Shown here piece by piece: positions 1 to 11,700 of a stretch of 64,000 nt of DNA. This stretch comes from Perognathus longimembris pacificus (Eukaryota > Chordata > Mammalia > Rodentia > Heteromyidae). Position numbers and translations under genes: made by a program. Numbering within the stretch: position 1 is the stretch's first letter; each line of letters starts with the position of its first letter. The stretch spans positions 18,217,528-18,281,527 of the forward strand of contig NC_063184.1 of assembly GCF_023159225.1 (NCBI RefSeq), written 5' to 3'. Below the pieces are notes generated by a model. That model saw only the letters and a program-made list of their open reading frames with translations, had not been told where the DNA came from and ran no database searches.

Positions 1-36
1 ATTCCCACCCCACTCCAAAGCAAACATTAAGCCAAA

Positions 37-246
37 AGCTAGGTGTTGGTAGCTCACACCTGTAATCCTAGCTACTCAGGAGACTGAGATCTGAGGATTG
101 TAGTTCAAAGCCAGCTTGGATAGGAAAGTCTTACGAGAGTCCAGTTAACCAGCAAAAAGCCCAAAGTGGAGCTGAGGCTTAAAGTGGTAGAGTGCTAGCA
201 TTGAGCAGAAAAGCTCAGGTACCCTCAGTTCAAGCCCCAGGACCAG
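37..246 (+). mobile_element. Type B SINE (B1/7SL-like left half plus tRNA-related right module)
   Basis: The left half carries the 7SL/B1 signature CCTGTAATCCTAGCTACTCA followed by GAGACTGAGATCTGAGGAT. The right half runs through a tRNA-like AGTGGTAGAGTGCTAGC stretch to CAAGCCCCAGGACCAGC. The copy passes directly into a (CA)n tract that serves as its tail. Boundaries are by eye; no target duplication was resolved. This is a non-coding retroposon and the first of about fifteen copies here. Confidence 0.85.
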
Positions 247-250
247 CACA

Positions 251-297
<47 letters not shown>
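247..297. repeat. (CA)n microsatellite at a SINE 3' end
   Basis: About 25 CA units follow the last bases of the preceding type B SINE with no spacer, so the tract probably expanded from that element's tail. The Cys/Val-rich open frame that crosses it on the reverse strand is not a gene. Confidence 0.95.
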
Positions 298-299
<2 letters not shown>

Positions 300-398
300 C
301 AAAAAAAGCCAAGCCAACATTTTCCCCCCAAATAAACCCACATAACATGGTGGTATTGTGTTTAGTTATAGACCTCCCAATACACTGGTAGGTAGATT

Positions 399-489
399 TT
401 TTTTTTTTTTGCCAGTTCTGGGGCACTGAGGATTCGAACCCAGGGCTTCATGTGTAAGCACTCTTGCCACTAGGCCATATTCCCAAAGC
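399..489 (-). mobile_element. Type A SINE, internally deleted form
   Basis: Read on the reverse strand it has the tRNA/ID-like left half (GGCCTAGTGGCAAGAGTGC, CCCTGGGTTCGAATCC). It then jumps almost directly to the last bases of the element (CCAGAACTGGC) and a poly(A), so nearly all of the right module is missing. Near-identical 14-bp target duplications at 385-398 and 490-503 (one T/C difference) frame it. Confidence 0.8.
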
Positions 490-503
490 CTGGCAGGTAG
501 ATT

Positions 504-1090
504 AAATCTCTCCATGGACATAGACAACCAAAATTATGAAATGAGGACATTTACAGACATACAAGATCAAAAGAGCTAGCTGGGGACTTTGTTTCCTGTG
601 AAAAAAATGCAATCACATCTACAGACAACTAGTGAGACTGGGAATTGATCCTTCTGGAAGCCATTAAACCCTCGGTGATGCAGCTCAGGCACTTGCTGTG
701 GACTCTAGAGCAAGTGGGCTCCTTTTGCCAATGAACAGAGGACCTGCATGGAATGATACATGACGTTCCTTCCAGACCTTGCTCCCATGATACTGTTTAC
801 ACAACCTAAACAGTCAAAAGAAAAGCCAGATGTGAAGTTTCTAAAAGTGGAAACTACAAACAAACATCAGTTAAGAGTGAGCTATGCTTTCCTACATCTG
901 GGAGCAGGGGAGGACTTTCCAGAGGAGAGCTAATGGCATTGATAAGCATCCAGGATACAGGAGAAGGAGGGGAGCAGTAAATGGCCAAGAAGGGATGCTA
1001 GCTATCTCACTGGTGAAGGCAAACAGAACTAGCTTCATCTTGTGTCACTTGGAAGCTATCACCATTTGAGGACTTTGGAAGACAACAATT

Positions 1091-1093
<3 letters not shown>
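504..1093. other. Intergenic, no recognised feature
   Basis: I see no repeat family, exon or RNA gene. Open frames are short and have random-looking composition. Confidence 0.6.

Positions 1094-1157
<64 letters not shown>
1094..1157. repeat. (GA)n microsatellite
   Basis: About thirty GA dinucleotides form a pure purine strand. Long GA/CT tracts can adopt triplex structures; nothing here shows a function. Confidence 0.95.
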
Positions 1158-1159
<2 letters not shown>

Positions 1160-1934
1160 AATGGGGAGAAAACCCTGCAAGGGAAGGGAATAGAAACAAA
1201 ACAGAACAAGATGTTAGTGGAAAGACTTGCTTAAGCCTACGGCATCTTATTTCTCTCAACCTGCAATTGCTGTGGAATGCTGGGGCTATTTTATATTCCC
1301 TGTGCTTTAGGTCATGAGAGGCGTGTGCCCATAGCAACTTTTAAAGGTTCACTCTATTCTCCATCGATTTCATATATTTTCAAGTGTATCATATGATTTG
1401 GGTCTAGACAGTAAGATACCAGATATACCTTCAAAGTGCTAATCACCATGCAGATGAGAGTAAAGAAAGATCTGCAGGGGAAAAAAAGAGTCACTCAAAG
1501 CATTCCTATTCCCCTCCATTTGACATTATCATTTATAGCTGGGACTAACCAGCTAAGATCAGATTTCCAGAAAAAAAAAGTGTGAGTAATTTTTGATCCA
1601 AAATATTTACAATCAGAAGTAGTTTCCACATCTGTGGGTCATTTTTCCAGACATTAACAGGGCTTTCTGATTACTAGAACATTACAGGTATATTCCATTC
1701 TTTAATGGAATCTTTATTATATAAACTTATAATCTTTATTATATAAACTTATTTTTCAGCTTACAATATTTCAACAATACAAATGTTAACAAGTGTGAAA
1801 TGAAAAGTGCTACCCTGCCTTTGTCCATCTACTATTCCACTGTGTAGATGACTAATCCTATCACTTTCTTGGTTAATTCAGAGACATCTGTGGTGTATAG
1901 GTGTTGATTTTATTGGTGAGGAATGTAAAATTAA
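1158..1934. other. Intergenic, no recognised feature
   Basis: AT-rich sequence. A short direct duplication of about 20 bp (AATCTTTATTATATAAACTTA) occurs near 1708-1752. No gene is supported. Confidence 0.55.
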
Positions 1935-1987
1935 GGCTTAATCTGAAGAGCTCAGAGATAGTGCCCAGGCCCAGAGTTCAAGTCCCA

Positions 1988-2036
<49 letters not shown>
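1935..2036 (+). mobile_element. 3' fragment of a type B SINE with (CA)n tail
   Basis: Only the end of the right module is visible (AGAGCTCAGAGATAGTGCCC, then GAGTTCAAGTCCCATCA). It is followed at once by about 24 CA units (1989-2036). The arrangement matches the intact copy at the start of the window. Confidence 0.75.
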
Positions 2037-2037
<1 letters not shown>

Positions 2038-2850
2038 GAAGACATGGTGCATAAGTAAGAAACCAATCTACGGATGACTAGAACCAAGAAGTGACGACTC
2101 CCAATGGAAACAAGACCAAGTCTAGGAAGATTATGGTCCCCCAAGACATATGGCTGACTCAGAGTCAAATCATCTCAGAAATGGAGGTGGCGCCATCTGT
2201 TTATTAATAAGAGCAAAGACAAGACCTAATTTGTAGAGATACTACACGGACAACTTAAGGCAGAGATTTGTCAGAAGTGAGAGTACAGCCTACCAAATAT
2301 CAATACAAGGCAGCTCCAGCAAAAGGAGTTCTAATTCTTTCTCCCAGTTATGTTGTTCCCCCATTCATCACTCCCTTTTTTGCCCCCAGCCATTCATGCT
2401 ACTTCAACAGAGTCGCAGTGCCCGGGCATCTTCAGATATCTAAGTACACTATGCTTGGCCATTGCTTGCCTTTCTCTTTATTCTGTTCAATCCTCAGTCA
2501 CTCAGGACTAGCAATGATCTTTTGATATTGGACACTTACATATGAATACTGGATTTGACCCACTATTGTTCGTTGGATTTGGGCTTAAGCAGCTTAAGGC
2601 ATTTGATTCTAGGAGTTCTACCCTATCACAAGTTCTCCCTGGCCTTACTCTAGACCTTATCTCATTCCCATTTCCTCATCTAAAGCTACAGTGTCTTTCA
2701 CCTCATAGCCAAAGGTCAATTGACAGTTATTCAGGCTCCAGATTTATAGGATAGATATTCAATTATTATTTAATCCAACAATAGCAAATACTGAGGGTGG
2801 TCATGGTAATACATGAGAGTGGTCAAGTTCGTGAAGACAAAAGTATCTCA
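2037..2850. other. Intergenic, no recognised feature
   Basis: Open frames of 70-85 codons occur but have no recognisable motif. No splice-site or codon evidence supports an exon. Confidence 0.5.
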
Positions 2851-2866
2851 AAAATGCCTTTCCCTG

Positions 2867-3044
2867 AGTACCTGCCTCATATACATGAGGCCCTGGGTTC
2901 GATTCCCCAGCACCACATATACAGAAAATGGCCAGAAGGGGCGCTGTGGCTCAAGCGGCAGAGTGCTAGCCTTGAGCAAAAAGAAGCCAGGGACAGTGCT
3001 CAGGCCCTGAGTCCAAGCCCCAGGACTGGCCAAAAAAAAAAAAA
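2867..3044 (+). mobile_element. Type A SINE, 5'-truncated
   Basis: It starts inside the left tRNA-like half (CCTGCCTCATATACATGAGG), keeps the B-box-like GGGTTCGATTCCCCAG and the whole right module, and ends in poly(A). A perfect 16-bp target duplication (AAAATGCCTTTCCCTG) lies at 2851-2866 and 3045-3060. The open frame of about 135 codons through it is SINE sequence, not a gene. Confidence 0.92.
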
Positions 3045-3179
3045 AAAATGCCTTTCCCTGTGTTCCAAATTTATTATTTACAAAGTCCCAAGAAAGGGAA
3101 ACAAGACAAGTTGCCCAAAGTCTTCAGGTAGAAAACCAGACTGCAAACTAGCCAATGTGTCTGTGCGGCCCACTGTGTG

Positions 3180-3790
3180 TTTGTTTACTTTATTGTTATT
3201 GTAAAAGTGTTGTACAGAGGCATTACACTTACATGTGTCAGGTAATGAGTATATTTCCATGTGTACAGTGACTTCTCTTCCCTTATTCTCCCACAGTCCC
3301 TCCCATTTCCCCACATGAGTTGTACTGTCCACTCTCCTCAATGTCCAGTGAGCTCCACTGCTGCACTTTCCCACCCTTTTTCCCTAGAGTTCTGTGTCCT
3401 CTCCCCCACGCTCCCAAAAATATACATTCAAATAAACCATACATAAAGAAAAGAAGCCTCATCAACAAAAATGTTAAAAACTAGAGATCCCTTCTTTCTA
3501 TATCTTAACATATATGTATATATATTTATATAACTATAAAGAGGCACATAGGCATTGTGCCTTTGTGTTTCTCCCGTAAGAGTATCCTCTTCTGGTCTCA
3601 CTGTGTGGGAGTGTCTAGAATCCTGTATAATTTATCATATCACAGTGTATTTCCTATCTAATTCCACGTATCAGAAAAAACATGCACCATTTGTCTGAAT
3701 TTGGCTTTCCTCACTTAACATGATCTGTTTTGGTGTATCCTTATCCCTGCAAATGGTGTAATGTCATTCTTTCTAATGGTGACCCACTGA
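3180..3790 (-). mobile_element. L1 3' end, older subfamily
   Basis: On the plus strand it begins with the reverse of an L1 3' terminus (TTATTGTAAAAGTGTTGTAC, then a C-rich 3' UTR tract). It runs into diverged ORF2 C-terminal coding sequence near 3,690-3,780. It is broken by many substitutions and has no open frame of consequence. The 5' limit is uncertain. Confidence 0.7.
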
Positions 3791-5805
3791 TTTTCACTGT
3801 GGCACAGGACCACTGCTCTGTGACCTAATTTCTAAACAGGAAATGACCAAGTAAGTATAGGCTATGCCACTCAACAAAGCAATGTATAACCTGATGGTGT
3901 GTCACAGCCCTCTTGTCTCTCTGGATTTTGGAGCAATGGTTATTACTTTGATAGACCAGGCTTAATGATCCAATTGATCAATGATACTCAGTGGGACATA
4001 AGCTGAGTAAAGACACTGGTGAGTAAATACTTCATACTTCAAGGTATTGTATGCATTAATGATAAAATTCTCAGAGGCAAGTGGCTAAGTTACAATGCTC
4101 TGTAGGTAGACATAAACTCTTTGAGTCTCACACAGCAATAGGGAACACTAATCCTTACTATTTTGTATTCGTCTCCCTGGCAACTAGTATACTACTAGAG
4201 GGTCAGAAATTAGACAGGATGAATACAAGTTCCTAAGGAAACCCTCCTTGCTAGATTTTCCTCTGCAATGCAGAGGAGATCTAAGAGTAGACAAGAAAGG
4301 GTAAAGGGGAGTGCAGAGAAGAGAAAGGAAGGGAAAAGAGAAATCATGAAGTGTCATGTAATACTTTGTATTTCATTCCATAGTATATTTTAAAGATGCT
4401 TTATTTGTGAAGGAAACAAAATAAGCTAGTCTCTATTTTCTTTTAATCACAAAGGATAGTGTTATCTACATCTAAATTTAGAAATGAAAGCAAGTCAGTT
4501 TTATGATGTCAGTTCCTTCTCAGGCAAAGGAATGGCTATTAGTAGAACAAAGCCTTTTTAGGTGTCTTGCATTTCCTTATTTCAATATTAGATCAATGAT
4601 GGAGTCAACAGAATCTTGAGCAGTGCATCAGTATTGGTTTGTTTAATTGTACTAAGAAAGAAGATACTTGGTGGTATAAGAGACAGAATTACAACTATGG
4701 AAACAAACACTAATGGAGTTAATCATGTCACCAACATTTAAATCCCTACAAGTTTGGATCCCTTATAAAACATGTAGCCTCATTTCATGCCATCTCTTGT
4801 AACCATGCTCAGTAACAGTCAAGTTCTGAAACATACATCCTAAGTAAACATCTCAACTCTGGCCCATGTTGACATTTTTGTCTAAATCACCTGTTTATCT
4901 GGCTCCCACAAGAAAATATGTCCATTTCCTAACCTAGTTACTTTTTATATGAGTGATAACTATATAATTATAATTATATAAGTGATGTTGTCTATTCATA
5001 TGTCAGTCTTAATATTAGAACATACACTATCTATGGAACTTTCTATGAAAGGGGAAATGTTCTGTACCTGTACTATTCAACACAAAAACCACTCAATGCA
5101 AGTACTTAACTGAGCAATTGAAATAGACAATGCTACTGAAGAATGAGAAGCTTAATATGATTTAATTTGGCCAATTTAGCCACTGATGACTAATGTCAGT
5201 ATACTGAGAACACAAATCAAAATTTCTTTTAGAGAATATGTATCGATTGTTTTCTTTCTATCCCCAGGGGTTATGTCACAGTGGATATCAGCACTCAGCA
5301 ATTCTTCTCTGAAGGGATAAATAAATACTTGAAGATGAAAGACTCAATGTTTCTATGGAAGAGCTGAACAAATCAAGGAAGCACTTTAATACGTTAGCAG
5401 AAAATGAGCTCTAATTCTTTTTTTCAGTTTGATCTAAATTTATATCACTGATTCAGATTTTCCAGAATTCAGAGACGAAAAATAAAAGTTCAGGGATTAA
5501 AGATTAGGATTGTTTGGAAGGTTCACAGAAATATGATTCAGACAACTGAGAAATTATTGCCTGTTGACTTTTCTCATATTATGATTTTAGAGAAAGGTCA
5601 ATACCAAACCTAAGTGTAAACTGATGTTAAGAAGTTTTCTTTATTTAAATTCTTGATTCCTAGTCAGAAAGAGAAGCTGTTTTATATCTTCACACATACC
5701 ATCAATTTTCCTTTTTTTAGTCCATGCCTAAAGATCATTTTCTTCCTTTTTTATTCAAGAGGGATTAGAATTCCCATTTGGAACTAAAACAGACAGGCAG
5801 AGAAC
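3791..5805. other. Intergenic, no recognised feature
   Basis: AT-rich unique-looking sequence. The only structure noted is an AT-only perfect palindrome of 20 bp at 4961-4980. No long open frame, CpG cluster or repeat consensus is visible. Confidence 0.5.
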
Positions 5806-5876
5806 TAGACAGACACACACAGACATACACAGACAGACAGACAGACAGACAGACACACACACACACACACACACAT
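5806..5876. repeat. Compound (CAGA)n/(CA)n microsatellite
   Basis: CAGA tetranucleotides grade into CA dinucleotides. The antisense open frame through it (to about 6222) gains its length from the repeat and from adjoining L1 sequence. Confidence 0.9.
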
Positions 5877-6325
5877 TTTTAAAGTATATTCTTTTCATCA
5901 ATGTCCAGAACCCAAACAAGACAGCTAGTTTTTCAGGAAAAAACAACAAAATTAAATTTCCATCTTCTTCAAGCCTGTATGTAGACTGACTTACACACAA
6001 TGAACTTTGATGAAGCCTCATGAACTCTGATGATAATGGTAAAAGCAGGATGGATTTGTGGTTATGGCGTGGTGTGCAGACAGTAATGCTAAAGGGTGGG
6101 TGTGAGCCAGCAGTCTTGCACTTTGGCTGATTCCATAGCTTGGCTACTGTGGGTAGTGTTGTAGTAAACACGGGTGCACAGGTGTTTCTTTTAAATGCTG
6201 ATTTACACTGCTTAGGATGCATGCCCCCAAATGATATAGCAGGGTCATAAAAAAAAAGTTAGTCTATTTTTGTTTTTGACAACATCCATACTAATTTTCA
6301 TAGTGGTAGACTAAGTTACATTCTT

Positions 6326-6522
6326 TTTTTGCCAATCCTGGGCCTTGAACTCAGGGCCTGAGCACTGTCCCTGGCTTCCTTTTGCTCAAGGCTAGCACTC
6401 TGCCACTTGAGCCACAGCACCACTTCTGGCCATTTTCTATGTAAGTGGTGCTGAGGAATCAAACCTATGGCTTCATGTATATGAGGCAAGCACTCTTGCC
6501 ACTAGGCCATATTTCCAGCCCC
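6326..6522 (-). mobile_element. Type A SINE nested in L1
   Basis: A full-length reverse copy: poly(T), the right module, then the left tRNA-like half ending CCATATTTCCAGCC. A perfect 16-bp target duplication (ACTAAGTTACATTCTT) lies at 6310-6325 and 6523-6538 and restores the L1 sequence when removed. Confidence 0.92.
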
Positions 6523-6950
6523 ACTAAGTTACATTCTTACCAGTAATGTACAGGGGCTTCTTTTCTTCCCATTAATGATGACCATTCTAATTGAGATGAG
6601 ATAAAATCTCTATTGTTTTGTTTGTATTTCCCTTATAACTCAGGATATTGAACATTTCTTTATGTATTTCTTGGTCATTCATACTTATTATATTAACCAT
6701 CTACTCAATTCATTTGTTAACTTACTAATTGAATTATTTGTTCTTTTGGTGTTTAATTTTGTAGTGAGCTTTATATTCTGTACATTAATCCTTTTATCCA
6801 ATGACCAGCTTACAAAGATTTTTCTCCCATTCTGTGAATTCTGTCTTCATTCTGGTAACTCTTTCCTTCGATGTGCGAAAGCTTTTTAAATGAAATGCAA
6901 CCTTATTAGTCAATTCTTGCTCTTATTTCCGGAGCTATTGAAGTTCTTTT

Positions 6951-7139
6951 TTAATTTTTTATTTTATTGTAAAGGTGAGGTACAGAGACGTTACAGTTAT
7001 ATAAGGAAATGAGTACAATTCTTGTCAAATGGTGTTACCCCCCTCCCTACTTACCCTCTCTCTGAGTCCCCCTCCACTCCTAAGTTGTGAAGTTCATTTC
7101 TAACATATGTCTTGTGAGCTGTTGCACTGGTTCATCCTT
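6951..7139 (-). mobile_element. Short 5'-truncated L1 3' end nested in older L1
   Basis: About 190 bp of L1 3' UTR on the reverse strand (TTTATTGTAAAGGTGAGGTA, then a C-rich tract). The 13-bp duplication TTGAAGTTCTTTT at 6938-6950 and 7140-7152 shows a separate insertion event. Confidence 0.8.
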
Positions 7140-7345
7140 TTGAAGTTCTTTTCAAAACATAAATGTCTATGCCTCTATCTTCACATGTTTTCTCTTTTTT
7201 TTTCTACAGTAATTAAAAGTTCTAAGCCTTACATTAAAGATCTTTGATCCATCTGGTGTTGGTTTTTGTAGATGAGAGAAGAGAGTCTAGCTTATCTTCT
7301 CCTCATGGATATCCAGTTGTTATGAATACCCATTTGCTGTTGAGC

Positions 7346-7872
7346 TGCCATAACCAACTCTTGAAGAGATGTGAAAGGCTTAATCCAACCGAGGTTATTT
7401 CTTGGTCTCTTCTCATCTAGAGTTTTTCAGCTTAGTGCTTACTGCTCCCAAAGCTTCTAGAATCACTTGGTTTCCCCAGGGCAGAAAAAGAGACAGTGGC
7501 AATGCAATGTGGCCTGTAGGCCTGTGTTTAGAAGTGAGAGAGGTCACAACTGCATTTATCTAGACAGCTGTAGATGATTTGGCGATACCAAAGTGTAAAA
7601 TATGTAAACAAGAGAAAATACATTATGGGCCTCATAATAAGGTAAGAACAGTGTCTGAACATAGCTCAGTGGTAACAAGAGTATGTGCTAGGTCACAACA
7701 CCTCACACAGGAAAGGATGCCATAGTTAATAAGTTTAGAAGCTTGGACTTCTGAAGTAGGATTGTTAGTACTTAATAATGTAGAGTGAATTATGAACACC
7801 TGAGAAGGATTATAATATGTGGTATTTTCTAAATATATTTTTGCCTTCCAGAACATTTGGAAAATATTGCTG
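7346..7872. other. Intergenic, no recognised feature
   Basis: Weak tRNA-SINE-like resemblance near 7,655-7,710 (CATAGCTCAGTGGTAACAAG) is too diverged to call. No gene. Confidence 0.5.
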
Positions 7873-7879
7873 TCCAGTG

Positions 7880-7884
<5 letters not shown>

Positions 7885-7937
<53 letters not shown>

Positions 7938-8159
7938 GATAGAAGGGCTTGCACTCAGGACCTGGGCATTGTCCTTTAGCGTTTTCTTTCAAGGCTGGCA
8001 TTCTGCCACTCAAACCACATCTCCACTTCCAACTTTCTGGTGGTTAATTGAAGATAAGAGTCTCATGGAATTTCCTACCTACATTGGCTTTGAACCACAA
8101 TCCTTAGATCTCAGCATTCTGAGTAGCTAGATTACAGATGTGAATCATTCTTGCTTAGC
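7885..8159 (-). mobile_element. Type B SINE with (GT)n tail
   Basis: Reverse-strand copy. The (GT)n run at about 7884-7937 is its (CA)n tail in reverse, followed by the right module and the 7SL-like half (GAGTAGCTAGATTACAG). Near-identical 12-bp duplications TCCAGTGCTTTT/TCCAGTGTTTTT lie at 7873-7884 and 8160-8171. The duplication encloses the microsatellite, so the CA tract belongs to the inserted element. Confidence 0.85.
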
Positions 8160-8196
8160 TCCAGTGTTTTTGTTGTTGTTTTTAAGTATTCTTTTA

Positions 8197-8396
8197 TTTT
8201 GCCAGTCTTGGGGCTTGAACTCAGGGCCTGAGCACTGTCCCTGGCTTCTTTTTGTTCAAGGCTAGCACTCTACTACTTGAGACACAATGCCACTTGCCAC
8301 TTCCAGTTTTTCTGTTTATGTGGTGCCAAGGAATCAAATTTAGGGCTTCATGCATGCTAGGCAAGCATTCTACCACTAAGCCACATTCCCAGCCCC
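8197..8396 (-). mobile_element. Type A SINE
   Basis: Reverse-strand, nearly full length and more diverged than neighbouring copies, with a few extra bases after GACACAATGCCACTTGCCAC. It ends CCACATTCCCAGCC. No clear target duplication. Confidence 0.88.
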
Positions 8397-8461
8397 CCTC
8401 AAGTGTTGTTTGTAAGATAGATTATATTGTATTTTCTGGGCTGTTTATCTAGTCTGATTTC

Positions 8462-8700
8462 TCTTTTTAAAAAATTATTATTATAAAGGTGATGTACAGA
8501 ATGGTTACAGTTACATAAGTCAGGAATTAGTACATTTCTTTGTGGACAATGTCCCCCCTTGCTTGCTTTCTCCCAGTATTCTCCCTCTCATTCCCACCCA
8601 TGATTTGTACAGTTCATTTTCCACAGCAACCCTCCCAAAGACAAAACAAGAAACAAACCGATGAAGATAAATGAACAAATGAGACGAAACAAAAAAAGTA
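8462..8700 (-). mobile_element. L1 3' UTR fragment
   Basis: Begins with the reversed 3' end (TTATAAAGGTGATGTACAGA) and continues through the C-rich tract and TTTGTACAGTTCATTTTCCA, the same order as at 3,180-3,480. No coding part is retained. Confidence 0.7.
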
Positions 8701-11700
8701 ATGGGGGAAAAAACCTCTTGTTTTCTCTTTGTGCATAAAGTGCTTACCTTTATTCATTGTAAAAATAGTAAACAAATATTTGATGTAGATATAATAAAAG
8801 CCTTTCCCTCAAATATCTATAAATTTGAATTTTATGAATAAATATTGAAGTCTAGTATAGATGATAGACAATATGATCTAATTCAAATTTCATCAGATAT
8901 TTCTGAGATATTGACCAAGACTTCCCAAACAACTTGAATATGATCTTCTGTATGTTACCTGATCGATTAAAGTTCTTTAATTCTTGCAGATAATAATATA
9001 ATTTGTCAAGATGGAACAAAATGCTTTTAGAAACTGTCATATGGCATATTGAAACTGGACTTAGGAGGTTTCCTGATACCGTTTCCAAATATTTTTAATA
9101 TCATAACATATTTTCTTATTAAAAATCTATGCTTCATTTCAAGCACAAAGAATTGTCATATGAAAAAAATAAAGGGGAAGGGAAGTCACTAATAATGAGG
9201 AGACATCCAAATCATGAAAATGAACACAACACTAATGAGAAGTGATCATCAGAAGCCATTCTAATTGGAAGTCATTAATGAGTCACCTATCGAGAACTGT
9301 GATTCCAGGATCTCATCTGTTAATAACACAGCTGCATAGAAGGAAGGAAGGGACAAAAAGTCTTTGTGAGAAGGTAAAATCAGCATAAAAAAAATCCTAA
9401 TAGAAGATTTGTCCATTCTTTAGGCACTTACTCAGTTCCAAATGACCCTTGTGTTGTAGATGCCCTTAGCTATCGTAGTTCTTTGTGTCTTGAACTAAGA
9501 CCTGTATTTGCAAGAACAGAAATTGTCAAAGAGGAGTTGAAAGTGAATGGGGCAAACACTGAAAGGCACATCTGAGAGGATTCTACTCTAGACCAATCAG
9601 CATCTGAAAACTATCTATGGTGATGACCACCAACAGCATTGGAACTTCTAACTTATTTTCACTGAAGTAGCTGAGATATCAGATATCTGGGTAGTGTCTT
9701 TGGAAAAGTCTTCTACTCTAAAAACAAATATGAATATTTTTTTAAAAAATAGTCCCTAAAAGCATGGATCTCAAGTAGTTGTGAAAGTAAGCTATTTAGA
9801 ATGATCTGTAGCAGTGGCTTTTAACGTGTTTCATCTTGTTCACAAAACATCCCCTCCCCAGTCATTCTGACTTATAGGTGGCAACATTGGCATCAGTGAA
9901 GATTAAGTGCAAAAATATGCATAATTTAATGGCTTCATAAAAAAAAATGATTGCTTGGCGCTGGATTCTAGCTTCAAGGAGCACAAAATAACTTGAAAAG
10001 AGGGTCAATGTGCCCAGCCTTATGGAATTTATACCTTCCTCGAGAAATATCATCACTGAGCTACTGAGTTAGAAAAACAAAAACTCAACAAAAGAAAACC
10101 CTTTGTAATTATGTCTTTTGGGAAATGAATCCTAATATGATTATACTTAAATGTTTTTCATTTATTCGTAAGTAATTTAAAAATTGTGAATAAAATTAGT
10201 AGTTTCTTTAACCTTTGTTTATATTCAGGAATATTGGAGGGAAATGTAAATAGTTTCAGAGGCCACTCATGCAGTTTCTCTCATGTCCTAAACTTGCGAT
10301 ATCAAATATAGTCACTGGGAGTCACAAGAGTGAATATAAATTAAATTCAGTAAAATTGAAGATTCAGGGGCTCAGTCGTATGGGTCACATTTCAGGTACC
10401 TAAACACAAATGGCAATTCCATTGGGCAGTGAAAGATGAGAACTTTTTTTGTGTGTGTGTGTGTGTCACCACTGAAACTTTATAAGACAACACAGCTCTG
10501 GACTGTAATTACTTTGGGGGATGCTTTTCCTGTTGACCTTATGTGGTCCATGAACCCACAACATAGTCACTGATTAAAAGCAAAAAGAGAGAGAGGGAGA
10601 ATTAGGGAGAAGATGAAAACGGCAAGGACCAATTTGGTTAATGGTTTCCTACAACAAAGAACAGGTAATCCTAGATAGGCGACATAGATGTAGGATGAAG
10701 TTCAATGTGTCCTCAGTGTTGTTTGCATACCTCTCTCTGCTTCTCCTTCTCCTTCCTCTCAATGTTACCAACACAGAGCCTTTTTTCCCCAGACCTTTAT
10801 GCTGCAAAGCAACAACTTAGTTCCAACAATGGTTTTCCAAGCATACTCTAAAGACTGACTGGGCATCTGCTCTATGCTGTTCTCTTTAATTAACATGAAT
10901 TAATTCACTCCTTTTTGGGTTTTCAATTTGCCAAGATGAGCCATTATAAATTAGAAAAATGTAACATGTTCGGGTTATAATTTAAAGGGCTTTGAGCTGA
11001 TAGTTAATTAGCTCGATTCAGGAAGGATAAACCCCCAAAAGAATGAATTTTTAATGCTAATTTAAAGAACATTAGTTGCTATGGGCAGAATGATTTAAAT
11101 GCCACTGTTTGAAGTAGAAAAAATAGAATGTACCATCAGTGCACACAGAGATGATCAGTGGTTTTTGGATTTGTGCCAGGATTAGAAGATCCTCTATCAC
11201 CTGCTTGCAGAAAATCCCAGTGGGTTCTGGAAGGCCATTGGGGTTTGACCAAGATACATAGTTGCTAATCCTGAATACGTTTGTCTTCTAACATGGTTCC
11301 ACCCAGGGTGACATTTTAGAATGACATATATTTACCAAGTTAGATGTACTGATCAGCAATGGAGGGTTGGCACTAAACACACTTTCTAAACCTGCTTAAC
11401 AGTGACTAATGTGATCCCCTACATGCTAGTCACTGTCTTTTGCATTCTACAAATGCTAATTCAGGTAACTTTCCTAACAAATCGATTTTTTTTTCTATTA
11501 GGATCTTTGCCATTGCTCAGACAGAAAACAAGACCCATGGGAAGGTCAAGTGAGCGCCACAAAAATCACACAGGTGGTAGATGGAAGTTCCTAGATTTGG
11601 ACCGGACAAGTTTGTCTTCAGAGACTTTTCTGTTTACTAGACAAGATTTGCAATTCAGGAGATGCCTAGCAGTTAAAGATGGTTGTCAAAGGCCAGCTTC

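Larger units (their letters stand above)
6115..7345 (-). mobile_element. Old L1 ORF2 fragment, interrupted by two insertions
   Basis: Reverse-strand L1 ORF2 sequence is recognisable by its usual series: the C-terminal part near 6,115-6,310, the segment at 6,540-6,930, and an upstream ORF2 segment at 7,153-7,345. It is heavily mutated with no intact frame. A type A SINE (6326-6522) and a younger L1 3' end (6951-7139) split it, each flanked by its own target duplication, so it is older than both. Confidence 0.7.

Noticed and set aside
2797..3204. Open frame of 135 codons on the plus strand
   Set aside because: It runs through a type A SINE; the same peptide pattern recurs at other SINE copies (13,371 and 28,834-28,869). 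No exon evidence.
4961..4980. 20-bp AT-only palindrome
   Set aside because: Self-complementary, but made only of A and T. Such runs are expected in AT-rich DNA.
5755..6222. Reverse-strand open frame of 155 codons with a Cys/Val-rich end
   Set aside because: Its length comes from translating the (CAGA)/(CA) microsatellite plus sequence leading into an old L1.
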